From the NCBI GenBank assembly GCA_910584935.1, contig CAJUDU010000011.1, forward strand, positions 1 to 51,555: 51,555 bases of DNA, read 5' to 3'. Each line of letters begins with the position of its first letter. Within the stretch, counting starts at the first letter, position 1. Below are positions 26,768-34,938 of this stretch, piece by piece. The position numbers were made by a program, and so were the translations under genes. The notes under the pieces were generated by a model. It was not told the DNA's origin. It saw only the letters and a list, made by a program, of their open reading frames with translations, and did no database searches. This DNA is from an uncultured Butyricicoccus sp. (GTDB lineage: Bacteria > Bacillota > Clostridia > Oscillospirales > Butyricicoccaceae).

Positions 26768-27676
26768 CTATCCTTCCTTTTGCAGCAGTGCTTCGGAAAT
26801 CTGCATAATGCGCCGCAGGCGGTGGTTCAGCCCAGGTTTGGAAATGGGCGGCTCAAACATCGCGGCAAGTTCGGCAAGGCTTGCCGCAGGGTTTGCAACC
26901 CGCATATCCACAGTTTCACGCAGGTTTTCCGGATAGATTTCAATGCCGCCTGCTTGCAGCGCCTGTTCAATGGCAGCAATTTGGCGTGCGGAAGCATCGG
27001 TTGTTTTCATCAGGTTGGACGTTTCACAATTGACCTGCCGGTTGATACGGTTACGCAGGTTTTTTTCCACCTTGGCTTCCATAATGGACAATGCCGCATG
27101 GGGCGCGCCCATGCGGGTCAGCAGTTCTTCAATGGCAGCAGTGTTTTTCAAATAAATCAGATTGCCATTGCGGCGGGCAGTGACTTTGGGTTCCATCCCA
27201 TGGTCAAGCATCAGGCTGACGACTTCCCGACATAGGCTTTGGTGGCTGCATTTGATTTCCAAATGACTTTTTTTATCCGGCCCTGCCACAGAACCGCCCA
27301 TCAAAAAGATACCGCGCAAAAATGCGGCAGTGCAGCAGTCGTTTTCCACCATATTGCGGTTCAAGTGATAGGTAACATAACTTTTGTAATCATAGCCAAG
27401 CTGTGTCATCATGGTGCGTAAGGTGCGTTCTTCGGTGATATGGATGACCCAGCGGCTGCCTGAAAGCGCAGCTTTGGCAGCCACGCCAAAAACCCGGTCA
27501 AGCAGGCGTTCCATCCGCCGCGCCAGCGCGGGGCTTTCGGTTGTCATGCGGATTTGCCGGTGGGAAAACACAGACGCATATAATAACATGGCATAAATTT
27601 CAGCCTGTTGGCAGCAGCCCCGCCCAAGCGGGGCACGGCACAGTTCATTTTTGGCTTTTTTTGAAAATGATATCAT
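26768..27676 (-). CDS. whiA: DNA-binding protein WhiA
   Basis: A 302-aa WhiA. The N-terminal part (about 1-200) is a degenerate LAGLIDADG homing-endonuclease-like fold (AAFLRGIFLMGGSVAGP), and the C-terminal 90 residues form a helix-turn-helix domain (RQIAAIEQALQAGG, ASLAELAAMFEPPISKPGLNHRL). In Firmicutes WhiA influences cell division and chromosome segregation; in Actinobacteria it controls sporulation. It lies 8 bp after rapZ and 7 bp before dnaE. The usual yvcK gene is missing between rapZ and whiA. Confidence 0.96.
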   Translation of the reverse strand: MISFSKKAKNELCRAPLGRGCCQQAEIYAMLLYASVFSHRQIRMTTESPALARRMERLLDRVFGVAAKAALSGSRWVIHITEERTLRTMMTQLGYDYKSYVTYHLNRNMVENDCCTAAFLRGIFLMGGSVAGPDKKSHLEIKCSHQSLCREVVSLMLDHGMEPKVTARRNGNLIYLKNTAAIEELLTRMGAPHAALSIMEAKVEKNLRNRINRQVNCETSNLMKTTDASARQIAAIEQALQAGGIEIYPENLRETVDMRVANPAASLAELAAMFEPPISKPGLNHRLRRIMQISEALLQKEG

Positions 27677-27684
27677 GTTTTCCC

Positions 27685-28545
27685 TCAGCCGCGCTGGTAA
27701 TCGCGGTGTACAGCAGTGGCATTGCCGCCACTTTGGTTGATATGGCTGGTCAGCGCTTCAGTAATGGCAACCGAACGGTGTTTGCCGCCGGTGCAGCCAA
27801 TGCAAATGACAAGAGATGCCTTGCCTTCGCTGGCATAGCGCGGCAGCAGGAAATCAATCATACGGGTGAGATGCTGCATTAACTGGTCAGCAACGCCATC
27901 TTGGAACACATAATCCCGGATACAAGCTTCGGTGCCATTGTGTTCACGCAAACTGATTTCATAATAAGGGTTGGGTAAAAAACGGACGTCAAAAACCAAA
28001 TCGGCTTCCATCGGGATGCCATATTTAAATCCAAAAGATTGTACCGTGACCTGCATCAGCTCGCCAGCGTCCGTCTCGGAAAAAATTTTAATCAGGTGTT
28101 CACGCAGGGCAGCGGCAGAAAACTTGGTGGTATCCACCACATAATCGGCACGGGATTTGACGGCTTCCAGCATATGCCGTTCTTTTTCAATCGCATCGGG
28201 CATACTGACGCCACGCGTCATCAGCGGATGTTTGCGGCGGGTTTCCTTATAGCGGTGAATCAGGGTATCTGTATCGGTATCCAGATAAAGGATGCTGTAT
28301 TCACAGCCCATAGCACGGATACTGTCCAGCGAACCGAAAAGCTGGTTAAAATCGCCGCCAGCACGTACATCAGTGACAAGGGCAACCTTTTCATAGCGTT
28401 CGGTTGCGGCAAAGCAGACTTCAGCAAACTGCGGGATTAATGTGATGGGCAGATTGTCCACACAGTAATAGCCTAAATCCTCCAGCGTTGCAACTGTCCG
28501 GCTCTTGCCCGCGCCGGACATCCCAGTAACAAGTAAAAAATGCAC
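27685..28545 (-). CDS. rapZ: RNase adapter / nucleotide-binding protein RapZ (YvcJ)
   Basis: A 286-aa P-loop protein of the RapZ/YvcJ family. Walker A is GMSGAGKS at residues 8-15. The C-terminal CIGCTGGKHRSV segment near 262-273 is the highly conserved signature of the domain that binds GlcN6P or RNA in E. coli RapZ. The start is a GTG (28545) behind GGGAGGTAGG. In Firmicutes its partners are usually YvcK and WhiA; only WhiA is adjacent here. Confidence 0.95.
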   Translation of the reverse strand: MHFLLVTGMSGAGKSRTVATLEDLGYYCVDNLPITLIPQFAEVCFAATERYEKVALVTDVRAGGDFNQLFGSLDSIRAMGCEYSILYLDTDTDTLIHRYKETRRKHPLMTRGVSMPDAIEKERHMLEAVKSRADYVVDTTKFSAAALREHLIKIFSETDAGELMQVTVQSFGFKYGIPMEADLVFDVRFLPNPYYEISLREHNGTEACIRDYVFQDGVADQLMQHLTRMIDFLLPRYASEGKASLVICIGCTGGKHRSVAITEALTSHINQSGGNATAVHRDYQRG

Positions 28546-28563
28546 AATCCTACCTCCCGCTGT

Positions 28564-29472
28564 TTATCCAATCAGGCGCACTTCACATTCCAGCCGTACG
28601 CCGAATTTCTCAAATACTGTTTGCTGCACCTGTTCAATCAGCGCGGTAACCTCCGCGCAGGTTGCGCCGCCATGGTTAATGATAAACCCTGCGTGCTTTT
28701 CGGATACCTGTGCGCCGCCCACAGATGCGCCTTTCAGTCCCGCGTCTTCAATCAGCCGTCCAGCAAAATACCCTTGGGGACGTTTGAAGGTGCTGCCTGC
28801 ACTGGGGAAGTTAAGCGGCTGTTTTTCGCGGCGGCGGCGGGAGAACTCCTCCATTTTGGCACGGATTTCCGATGGGTCGCCGGGTTTCAGCACACATTCA
28901 ATTTCAATAATCACCCAGCCAGGATGCTCTTTATAAACGCTGCTACGGTAGCCAAAGGCGTGCTCCGCACCGCACAGTACCCGGCTGCTGCCTTCTTCAT
29001 CCATAAAGACCGAACGGGTAACAATATCAGCCATTTGCCCATCATAAGCGCCCGCATTCATAAAAACGCCGCCGCCAATGGTGCCTGGGATGCCCGCGGC
29101 AAATTCCGCGCCGGTCAGCCCGGCATGGAGCGCAGCTTGTGCGAATTGCGCCATAGTTGCGCCAGCTTCGGCAATCACGCGCCGTCCTTCTACGCGCACG
29201 CCATTCATGCCGCAGGTGCAAAGGACAATACCAGGTACACCGGCATCTTTGACCAGCAGATTGGAGCCGCGCCCGATAACCGTCAGGGGGGCATTGCTTT
29301 CACGCGCCGCTTGCAGGGCAGTCATAAACGCGCCCAAATTGCGCGGGCGGACAAATATTTCGGCAGCGCCACCGATTTGGAATGTGGTATGGTGGTGCAT
29401 TGGCTCATTTTGGAGCAATCCGAGTTCTTTTTGGACTGGGCGGGTTTTTTCTAAAAACAAACGATAGTCCAT
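28564..29472 (-). CDS. murB: UDP-N-acetylenolpyruvoylglucosamine reductase
   Basis: FAD-dependent reductase that makes UDP-MurNAc for peptidoglycan. 302 aa. Motifs visible: GRGSNLLVKDAG (FAD binding) near residue 60, PGTIGGGVFMNAGAYDG near 130, GSTFKRP near 227 and VSEKHAGFIIN near 255. The start is the ATG at 29472 with GGGAGG 8 nt upstream; an in-frame ATG 87 bp further up overlaps the promoter and is rejected. It has its own promoter and heads murB-rapZ-whiA-dnaE. Confidence 0.96.
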   Translation of the reverse strand: MDYRLFLEKTRPVQKELGLLQNEPMHHHTTFQIGGAAEIFVRPRNLGAFMTALQAARESNAPLTVIGRGSNLLVKDAGVPGIVLCTCGMNGVRVEGRRVIAEAGATMAQFAQAALHAGLTGAEFAAGIPGTIGGGVFMNAGAYDGQMADIVTRSVFMDEEGSSRVLCGAEHAFGYRSSVYKEHPGWVIIEIECVLKPGDPSEIRAKMEEFSRRRREKQPLNFPSAGSTFKRPQGYFAGRLIEDAGLKGASVGGAQVSEKHAGFIINHGGATCAEVTALIEQVQQTVFEKFGVRLECEVRLIG

Positions 29473-29508
29473 GGCACAGCCTCCCATAAAAATTCTTATA
29501 CATGATAT

Positions 29509-29537
29509 AGTATACCATGAAATGCACAGGTTGTTAA
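29509..29537 (-). promoter_or_regulatory. murB operon promoter
   Basis: Read leftward: TTAACA (29537-29532), 17-bp spacer, TATACT (29514-29509), about 37 bp before the murB start codon. Confidence 0.7.
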
Positions 29538-29560
29538 ACATCCCACGGGGAATTTTCATA

Positions 29561-29590
29561 AAAAAAACCTCCCGGCAAAGCAGGAGGTTG
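29561..29590 (-). terminator. Terminator after gpsA
   Basis: Read leftward, AACCTCC pairs with GGAGGTT across a 9-nt loop and is followed by eight T/U residues, 13 bp beyond the gpsA stop. It separates the gpsA unit from the murB promoter. Confidence 0.88.
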
Positions 29591-29602
29591 TCCCATATAG
29601 TT

Positions 29603-30616
29603 TTAATTTGTCAGCCAAACTTCTTCGCTTTCATGGGTTTTAGCGCGTCCCATCAGCACACCGATGGCATTTTTAGCTTCGCCGCCTTCATAAAGCACAT
29701 GGTACATCGCCTGTACAATCGGCATGGAAACCTCCATTTTTTTGGCGAGCATATACCCAGCTTCGGTGGCATAGTAGCCTTCTACCACTGCGCCGACCTC
29801 GTCCATGGCTTCTTTGGCAGATTTGCCCTGCCCGATAAGAATACCGGCACGGCGGTTGCGTGAGTGCATGGAACAGCAGGTCACAATCAAGTCACCAACG
29901 CCAGAAAGCCCAGCAAAGGTATCCTGCCTTGCACCCAGCCGCACGCCTAACCGGGCGATTTCGGTCAGCCCACGGGTCATAAATGCAGCTTTAGAATTGT
30001 CACCCAGCCCAAGCCCATCTGAAATGCCCGCGCCAAGCGCAATGATATTTTTGAATGCGCCGCCGAGTTCCGCGCCAACAATATCCGGTGTGGTATAAAC
30101 CCGGAACACATCACTCATAAAAATATCCTGGGTCAGTTCTGCCGCCTGACGGCTGGCAGACGCCGCGACAATCGCGGTTGGGATACCGCGGGAAACCTCC
30201 TCAGCATGGGTTGGGCCAGTGAGCGCTACAATCGGGTTTTTGCCCTGCATAGCGCGGTGAATGGTTTCAGAGAACCGACAATAGCCATGGGCGGCATCCA
30301 GCCCTTTGCCCACATTGACCACCGGGATGCCTTCGGGCAGCACAGCGGCAAGGCTTTCCGCAGTGGATGCCACAGCAAAGCTGGGCACAGCCATCACAAC
30401 CAGTTCCGCCGTTGCGGCAGACGCCATATCACAGGAAAGGGCAATGCCATCTGGGATTTTAATACCAGGCAGCAGTTTTTCATTTGCCCGTTCTTTTTGC
30501 AAACGTTGGTATTCTTCTTCAAAAAATGTCCACATGGTGACTTGATGCCCATTGTGGTGCAGCAAAATAGCAAGAGCCATGCCCCAGCCGCCGCTGCCAA
30601 GAACTGTAATTTTCAT
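29603..30616 (-). CDS. gpsA: Glycerol-3-phosphate dehydrogenase [NAD(P)+]
   Basis: Reduces dihydroxyacetone phosphate to sn-glycerol 3-phosphate, the backbone for phospholipids. 337 aa. N-terminal dinucleotide motif LGSGGWGMALA, then GPTHAEEV near residue 140, and the C-terminal domain with catalytic lysine region GAFKNIIALGAGI near 190. The start is taken as the ATG at 30616 (MKITVLG); ten more residues are possible upstream but lack a ribosome site. It follows plsY after 16 bp, and the two act in sequence in phospholipid synthesis. Confidence 0.96.
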   Translation of the reverse strand: MKITVLGSGGWGMALAILLHHNGHQVTMWTFFEEEYQRLQKERANEKLLPGIKIPDGIALSCDMASAATAELVVMAVPSFAVASTAESLAAVLPEGIPVVNVGKGLDAAHGYCRFSETIHRAMQGKNPIVALTGPTHAEEVSRGIPTAIVAASASRQAAELTQDIFMSDVFRVYTTPDIVGAELGGAFKNIIALGAGISDGLGLGDNSKAAFMTRGLTEIARLGVRLGARQDTFAGLSGVGDLIVTCCSMHSRNRRAGILIGQGKSAKEAMDEVGAVVEGYYATEAGYMLAKKMEVSMPIVQAMYHVLYEGGEAKNAIGVLMGRAKTHESEEVWLTN

Positions 30617-30632
30617 ATGCAAAAAACACTCC

Positions 30633-31256
30633 TTATTTCTTATCATCCGTAATCTGTGGTTTGGAATGGAACGAAAACCGGTTTTCCTTACCAGATAGGA
30701 TACGTTTGATATTGGTGCGGTGCATAAAGATAACAGCGGCAGACATCAGCGCCGCAATGATGGTCAAACGGCTGTCGCCATGGAAAATCTGCATGGTAAT
30801 GGGGAAACTGACAGCGCCAAGGATAGAGCCAAGTGAAACCCAACGGGTCAATGCCACAGAAAGGACAAATAGCACCAGCGCGACAAGGAAAATCCGCGGG
30901 TCTAAAAAGACCAGCATGGTTGCGCCGACCAGTACGCCTTTACCGCCGCGGAACCCAAAATACACTGGGAACACATGCCCAAGGATGACGAAAATACCTG
31001 CCACCAGTTTGCCCATCATGCCTGCCAGTGTGCCGCCAATGGCTAAGGCGGCAGCCGCCTTGCCTAAATCCCCGGCGAGTACCAGCAGGGTTTTGCCTGC
31101 GCCCATGGTGCGGTAAGCATTGGTCAGCCCAGCGTTGCCGCTGCCATAGGCGCGGATATCTTTGCCAAGCGTCAGCTTACAGATGATAATGGCAAAACTC
31201 AGCGAGCCAAGCAGGTAAGCGCTGGCCGCAATGATGAAAAAATGCGATATATCCAT
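30633..31256 (-). CDS. plsY: Glycerol-3-phosphate acyltransferase PlsY
   Basis: Membrane acyltransferase moving acyl from acyl-phosphate to glycerol 3-phosphate. 207 aa with about five transmembrane segments. The three PlsY motifs are visible: SGNAGLTNAYRTMG near residue 37, FRGGKGVLVG near 105, and the C-terminal HRTNIKRILSGKENRF. The start is the ATG at 31256 behind AAAGGGGG. Its neighbour gpsA makes the acceptor. Confidence 0.96.
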   Translation of the reverse strand: MDISHFFIIAASAYLLGSLSFAIIICKLTLGKDIRAYGSGNAGLTNAYRTMGAGKTLLVLAGDLGKAAAALAIGGTLAGMMGKLVAGIFVILGHVFPVYFGFRGGKGVLVGATMLVFLDPRIFLVALVLFVLSVALTRWVSLGSILGAVSFPITMQIFHGDSRLTIIAALMSAAVIFMHRTNIKRILSGKENRFSFHSKPQITDDKK

Positions 31257-31275
31257 AATGCCGCCCCCTTTGTTG

Positions 31276-32601
31276 CTATTCTTTCTCGCCGCGCTGCCGC
31301 ACAACAATGCGCACCGGTGTGCCGCTTAGCCCAAAGACTTCACGAATTTGGTTTTCCAAGTAACGCTGATAAGAAAAATGGAACAGCCGCGCATCATTGC
31401 AGAAAAAGACAAATGTCGGTGGTGCGGTGCTGGCTTGGGTCGCATAATAGATTTTCAGTCTGCGCCCCTTGTCTGTGGGCGGCTGTACGCGGGCAGTTGC
31501 TTCAGAAAGCACGGAATTAAGCTGCCCCGTGGGAATGCGCTTATGGTTCTGTTCATAAGCAAGCGCGATAAGGTCATATAATTTATCGGTGCGCTGCCCG
31601 GTCAGGGCAGAAATGAACAATACTGGGGCATAGGGCATATAGGCAAGCCCTTCCCGCACGCGCAGGGTATGTTCTTTCATGGTTTTGCCGTCTTTTTCGA
31701 TTAAATCCCACTTATTGACAACGATGACACACGCTTTGCCTGCGTTATGAGCTTCGCCAGCCACTTTGGTATCTTGTTCGGTGACGCCTTGCTGCGCGTC
31801 AATCATAATTACACAGACATCAGCGCGTTCGACTGCCATCAGTGAACGCATGACCGAGAATTTTTCAATCCGTTCTTCAACTTTGGATTTTTTGCGGATA
31901 CCCGCCGTATCAATGAACGTAAATTTTCCATAACGGTTTTCAATATCGGCATCCACGCTGTCACGGGTTGTACCGGCAACATCTGAAACAATCACTCGTT
32001 CTTCGCCGAGGAGCTGGTTAAGCAGACTGGATTTGCCGACATTCGGTTTGCCAATCAAGGCAACTCGGATACGCCCTTCATCAGCTTCATCCGCATCCTC
32101 AGGCGGGAAATAGCCATAAACTTCATCCAGCAAATCGCCAGTGCCATAGCCATGCAGGGCAGAAATGCCAAATGGTTCACCCAAACCAAGGTTATAAAAC
32201 TCGAAAATATTGGGATCAGGCGCGCCAGGTTTGTCACATTTGTTGACAGCCAATACAATCGGCTTGCCTGAACGCTGGAGCATGGAAGCAACTTCCTCAT
32301 CTGACGCAGTAACGCCGGTTTTCAAATCGGTGATAAAAATAATCACATCGGCATGGTGGATGGCAGCTTCTGCCTGATAGCGCATAAATTTTAAGATTTC
32401 GTTGTCATTGCGCGGCTCAATGCCGCCAGTATCAATCACAGAAAATACCCTGCCGCGCCAATCGCTGTCGGCATAAAGGCGGTCACGGGTGACGCCTGGC
32501 GTATCTTCCACAATGGATAGCCGTTTGCCTGCCAGGCGGTTAAAAAGCTGCGATTTGCCGACATTTGGTCTGCCGACAATCGCAACAACAGGTTTTGGCA
32601 T
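31276..32601 (-). CDS. der: GTPase Der (EngA), ribosome assembly
   Basis: Tandem GTPase needed for 50S ribosome assembly. 441 aa. The first G domain has GRPNVGKSQLFNRL (residues 8-21) and DTPGVTRD; the second has GKPNVGKSSLLNQL near residue 180, DTAGIRKK and NKWD near 295. A KH-like domain fills the last 90 residues. It is followed after 19 bp by plsY and preceded by the DUF512 gene, a linkage often seen in Clostridia. Confidence 0.97.
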   Translation of the reverse strand: MPKPVVAIVGRPNVGKSQLFNRLAGKRLSIVEDTPGVTRDRLYADSDWRGRVFSVIDTGGIEPRNDNEILKFMRYQAEAAIHHADVIIFITDLKTGVTASDEEVASMLQRSGKPIVLAVNKCDKPGAPDPNIFEFYNLGLGEPFGISALHGYGTGDLLDEVYGYFPPEDADEADEGRIRVALIGKPNVGKSSLLNQLLGEERVIVSDVAGTTRDSVDADIENRYGKFTFIDTAGIRKKSKVEERIEKFSVMRSLMAVERADVCVIMIDAQQGVTEQDTKVAGEAHNAGKACVIVVNKWDLIEKDGKTMKEHTLRVREGLAYMPYAPVLFISALTGQRTDKLYDLIALAYEQNHKRIPTGQLNSVLSEATARVQPPTDKGRRLKIYYATQASTAPPTFVFFCNDARLFHFSYQRYLENQIREVFGLSGTPVRIVVRQRGEKE

Positions 32602-32616
32602 AAAAGAAACCCTCCT

Positions 32617-33927
32617 TTATTTTGGGGTTGGCGCAAAAATTTTATCCAGCAAATCGCCGCCGTCAATTTCCACCGGCACCACAGGCACGCCAAGTTTTTC
32701 GGCGAGCTGCCTAGGCGTCATATCATCCAGGAAAACATCACCGCCATCGCGCAGCATATTGGCAGAAATCAGCACACGTGCGCCCAAATCCTGCCCGGCA
32801 AGCTGTGCGGCAAGGTCTTGCCCAGTGATTAACCCGGCAACTGATACATCATGCCCCAAAAAATCATTTTGGATGGCAATTACTCTGCCATTCAAATTAT
32901 CGCATAGGTTCCGCGCTTCGTCAATGAGTTTTGTCAGGATTGGCGCGGCAGCGGTACCGGTGGCAATGGTAAAGGGTAGGGCAGTGCGCCCCGTATAATC
33001 TGGCAGCGCTAGCCGAAATTCTTCACAAAACAGCGGCAGCATCCCAATACCATTTTCAAACTGGGTAAAATCCTCATAATAATCCGCGTCCGGCAAGGTA
33101 CGCCCTGCCTTGAGATACAGTTCATCGCCGCACCAAGCCAGGTGGGTGCCATGGTTTTGCAGGCATTTTGCCGCAAAAGATTCCACGATATCCAGCACAG
33201 CTGCTGCCCCCTGCGGGGTAGTGGTCTGGAGGGGATAAAGCCCTTCGCGGTGTTTTGTCCGTCCAAACGGCACCACAGAAATGCTGCTGACCGCAGGATA
33301 AAGCGCTTCTAAATCGTTAAGTGAACGCAGCAGTTCCGCGCCATCATTTAGCCCCTCACAAACGACAAGCTGGCAATTCATTGTAATCCCGGCATCAGCA
33401 AAGCGGCGCAGCAATGCAAGCGACTGCCCTGCGCGGGGATTGCGCAGCATTTTCACTCGTAAATCCGGGTTTGTGGTCTGCACAGAAATATTGATCGGGG
33501 AAATGTGCATTTTCAAAATGCGCCCAACATCATCTTCGGAAAGGTTGGTCAGCGAAATATAGTTGCCCAGCAAAAAAGACAGCCGTGCATCATCATCTTT
33601 CACATAAAGTGTATCGCGCATCCCCTTGGGAAGCTGGTCAATGAAGCAAAATACACATCGGTTAGCACATTGTTTCATATTATCCATCAGATAATGGGCA
33701 AAATTCAGTCCCAATGGCTGTCCTTCGGCTTTTTTGATCAGCACATCACGGGTTTGCCCGGTTTTATCCTGCACAGTTAAAGTAACCCGGCTGTCATAGC
33801 TATAAAATTTCAGATCCAGCACATCGCGGATTGGCATATGATCAATAGAAAGCAAGGTTTCCCCGGGCAAAATACCTGCGCGGGCGCAGGGGGAACCAGT
33901 ATCGACCGCAATAATTTCAGATGCCAT
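32617..33927 (-). CDS. DUF512 family radical SAM protein with PDZ-like N-terminus
   Basis: A 436-aa protein with a PDZ-like start (GSPCARAGILPGETLLSID) and then a radical-SAM cluster motif, CANRCVFC (Cys-x3-Cys-x2-Cys) near residue 85. The C-terminal half is the DUF512 region (LTGRTALPFTIATGTAAAPI and GLITGQDLAAQL are family-like). The substrate is unknown. The start is the ATG at 33927, preceded by AAAGGGATTC. A longer reading would run through the rpmF terminator. Conserved linkage to der hints at a ribosome or tRNA role, but that is inference. Confidence 0.9.
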   Translation of the reverse strand: MASEIIAVDTGSPCARAGILPGETLLSIDHMPIRDVLDLKFYSYDSRVTLTVQDKTGQTRDVLIKKAEGQPLGLNFAHYLMDNMKQCANRCVFCFIDQLPKGMRDTLYVKDDDARLSFLLGNYISLTNLSEDDVGRILKMHISPINISVQTTNPDLRVKMLRNPRAGQSLALLRRFADAGITMNCQLVVCEGLNDGAELLRSLNDLEALYPAVSSISVVPFGRTKHREGLYPLQTTTPQGAAAVLDIVESFAAKCLQNHGTHLAWCGDELYLKAGRTLPDADYYEDFTQFENGIGMLPLFCEEFRLALPDYTGRTALPFTIATGTAAAPILTKLIDEARNLCDNLNGRVIAIQNDFLGHDVSVAGLITGQDLAAQLAGQDLGARVLISANMLRDGGDVFLDDMTPRQLAEKLGVPVVPVEIDGGDLLDKIFAPTPK

Positions 33928-33952
33928 AAAAAAATGAATCCCTTTCGTACAT

Positions 33953-33987
33953 GAAAACAGGGAAAGCCGGAGCTTCCCCTGTTTTTT
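33953..33987 (-). terminator. Terminator after rpmF
   Basis: Read leftward, AAAACAGGGGAAGC and GCTTTCCCTGTTTT form a stem of about 13 bp with a TCCG loop, 14 bp beyond rpmF and just ahead of the DUF512 start. Confidence 0.88.
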
Positions 33988-34000
33988 GGTTTTGGCTACA

Positions 34001-34183
34001 TTAAGCCTCTGTATCGACAACCTTACGGCCGTTATAGTAGCCGCAAGCCTTGCACATCCGATGGGAGAGTTTAAACTCGCCGCAGTTTGGGCATTTTACC
34101 ATGCCCGGCAAGGAGAGCTTCCAATGGGAATTGCGTCGTTTGTCGCGTCTTGCTTTGGATGTTTTTCTCTTTGGTACTGCCAT
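34001..34183 (-). CDS. rpmF: 50S ribosomal protein L32
   Basis: A 60-aa ribosomal protein, very basic at the N-terminus (MAVPKRKTSKARRDKRR), with the zinc-ribbon cysteines of the Zn-binding L32 form (CPNCGEFKLSHRMCKACG). Its pairing with the yceD/DUF177 gene 42 bp upstream is widespread in bacteria. Confidence 0.98.
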   Translation of the reverse strand: MAVPKRKTSKARRDKRRNSHWKLSLPGMVKCPNCGEFKLSHRMCKACGYYNGRKVVDTEA

Positions 34184-34225
34184 ATTGGGTGGACACCTCC
34201 TACTCTATGCCCTTTTTTATATATT

Positions 34226-34726
34226 TTAATCCTGACCCTTTTTGCTGTCCAACAGGGCAGCCAGCGCCGCAAAGCGGGGGTCAATCTGCTTTTTTTCGCA
34301 CGAACACTCAATTTCGTTGCGATTGCCACCACAAACAGGGCAAAGCCCTTTGCAGTCTTCCCTGCAAAGATAGGTCATATTGACTTGGAGCATCAGCTCC
34401 GGGACAAGGATATCTTCGACCTCGACGGAGTCTTCGGTCAGCAGGAACACATTATCTTCTTCTGCGCCTTCGCGGGACAATACAGCATCCACTTGGGCTG
34501 TCAGCAGCACATCAAGCGGTTTCAGGCAGCGTGCGCAGCAAGTAGAATACAGCGCTTTGATGGTACCAGACAATTTGAGAACGCCAAGTTGGTTTTTGAT
34601 TTCGCCAACATATTGCGCCAGATGCTGGAATGGGAAAGCGCCATATAGCTGTTCATGGGAAAGGTCAACCGTCCCAGAAAACGGGATAGAACTGCCATAT
34701 ACAAGTTTTTTCAGATCAATCCTCAT
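34226..34726 (-). CDS. YceD family (DUF177) protein
   Basis: A 166-aa DUF177/YceD protein, linked to 23S rRNA accumulation in plants and bacteria. Cysteines CCARCL near residue 62 and CREDCKGLCPVCGGN near 122-136 are the typical putative metal-binding set. It heads the yceD-rpmF operon behind a consensus promoter. Confidence 0.93.
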   Translation of the reverse strand: MRIDLKKLVYGSSIPFSGTVDLSHEQLYGAFPFQHLAQYVGEIKNQLGVLKLSGTIKALYSTCCARCLKPLDVLLTAQVDAVLSREGAEEDNVFLLTEDSVEVEDILVPELMLQVNMTYLCREDCKGLCPVCGGNRNEIECSCEKKQIDPRFAALAALLDSKKGQD

Positions 34727-34751
34727 ACCTACCTCACATGGTACATCTGAT

Positions 34752-34781
34752 AGTATACTATACGGAAATGTTATTTGTCAA
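34752..34781 (-). promoter_or_regulatory. yceD-rpmF promoter
   Basis: Read leftward: perfect TTGACA (34781-34776), 18-bp spacer, TATACT (34757-34752), 25 bp before the yceD start codon. Confidence 0.8.
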
Positions 34782-34782
34782 C

Positions 34783-34884
34783 AGGTTTGCATGGAAAACC
34801 GGCACTATGCCGCCCCTTAATCCCCATGTCGAGAGGTTTGCATGGAAAATCGGCACTATGTTGCCCCTTAATCCCCATGGACAG
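34783..34884. repeat. 51-bp tandem repeat, two copies, between divergent promoters
   Basis: Unit 1 (34783-34833) and unit 2 (34834-34884) match at 43 of the first 46 positions. Each unit contains CATGG...CCATG arms enclosing an inner hairpin, CGGCA-CTA-TGCCG in unit 1. In unit 2 the inner arm has changed to TGTTG, which would still pair as RNA through G-U pairs. The left edge abuts the -35 of the yceD promoter and the right edge overlaps the -35 of the rightward promoter. Confidence 0.85.
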
Positions 34885-34907
34885 ACATTATGGTTCCATG
34901 CTATACT
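34878..34907 (+). promoter_or_regulatory. Promoter of the RluA-family gene
   Basis: TGGACA (34878-34883), 18-bp spacer, TATACT (34902-34907), 31 bp before the ATG. The -35 lies at the end of the second repeat unit. Confidence 0.65.
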
Positions 34908-34938
34908 AAAGCAAAACCGCCGCTAAGGAGTCATCTTT

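Noticed and set aside
34783..34884. The 51-bp repeat as a CRISPR array
   Set aside because: There are only two directly adjoining units with no spacers and no cas genes in the window.
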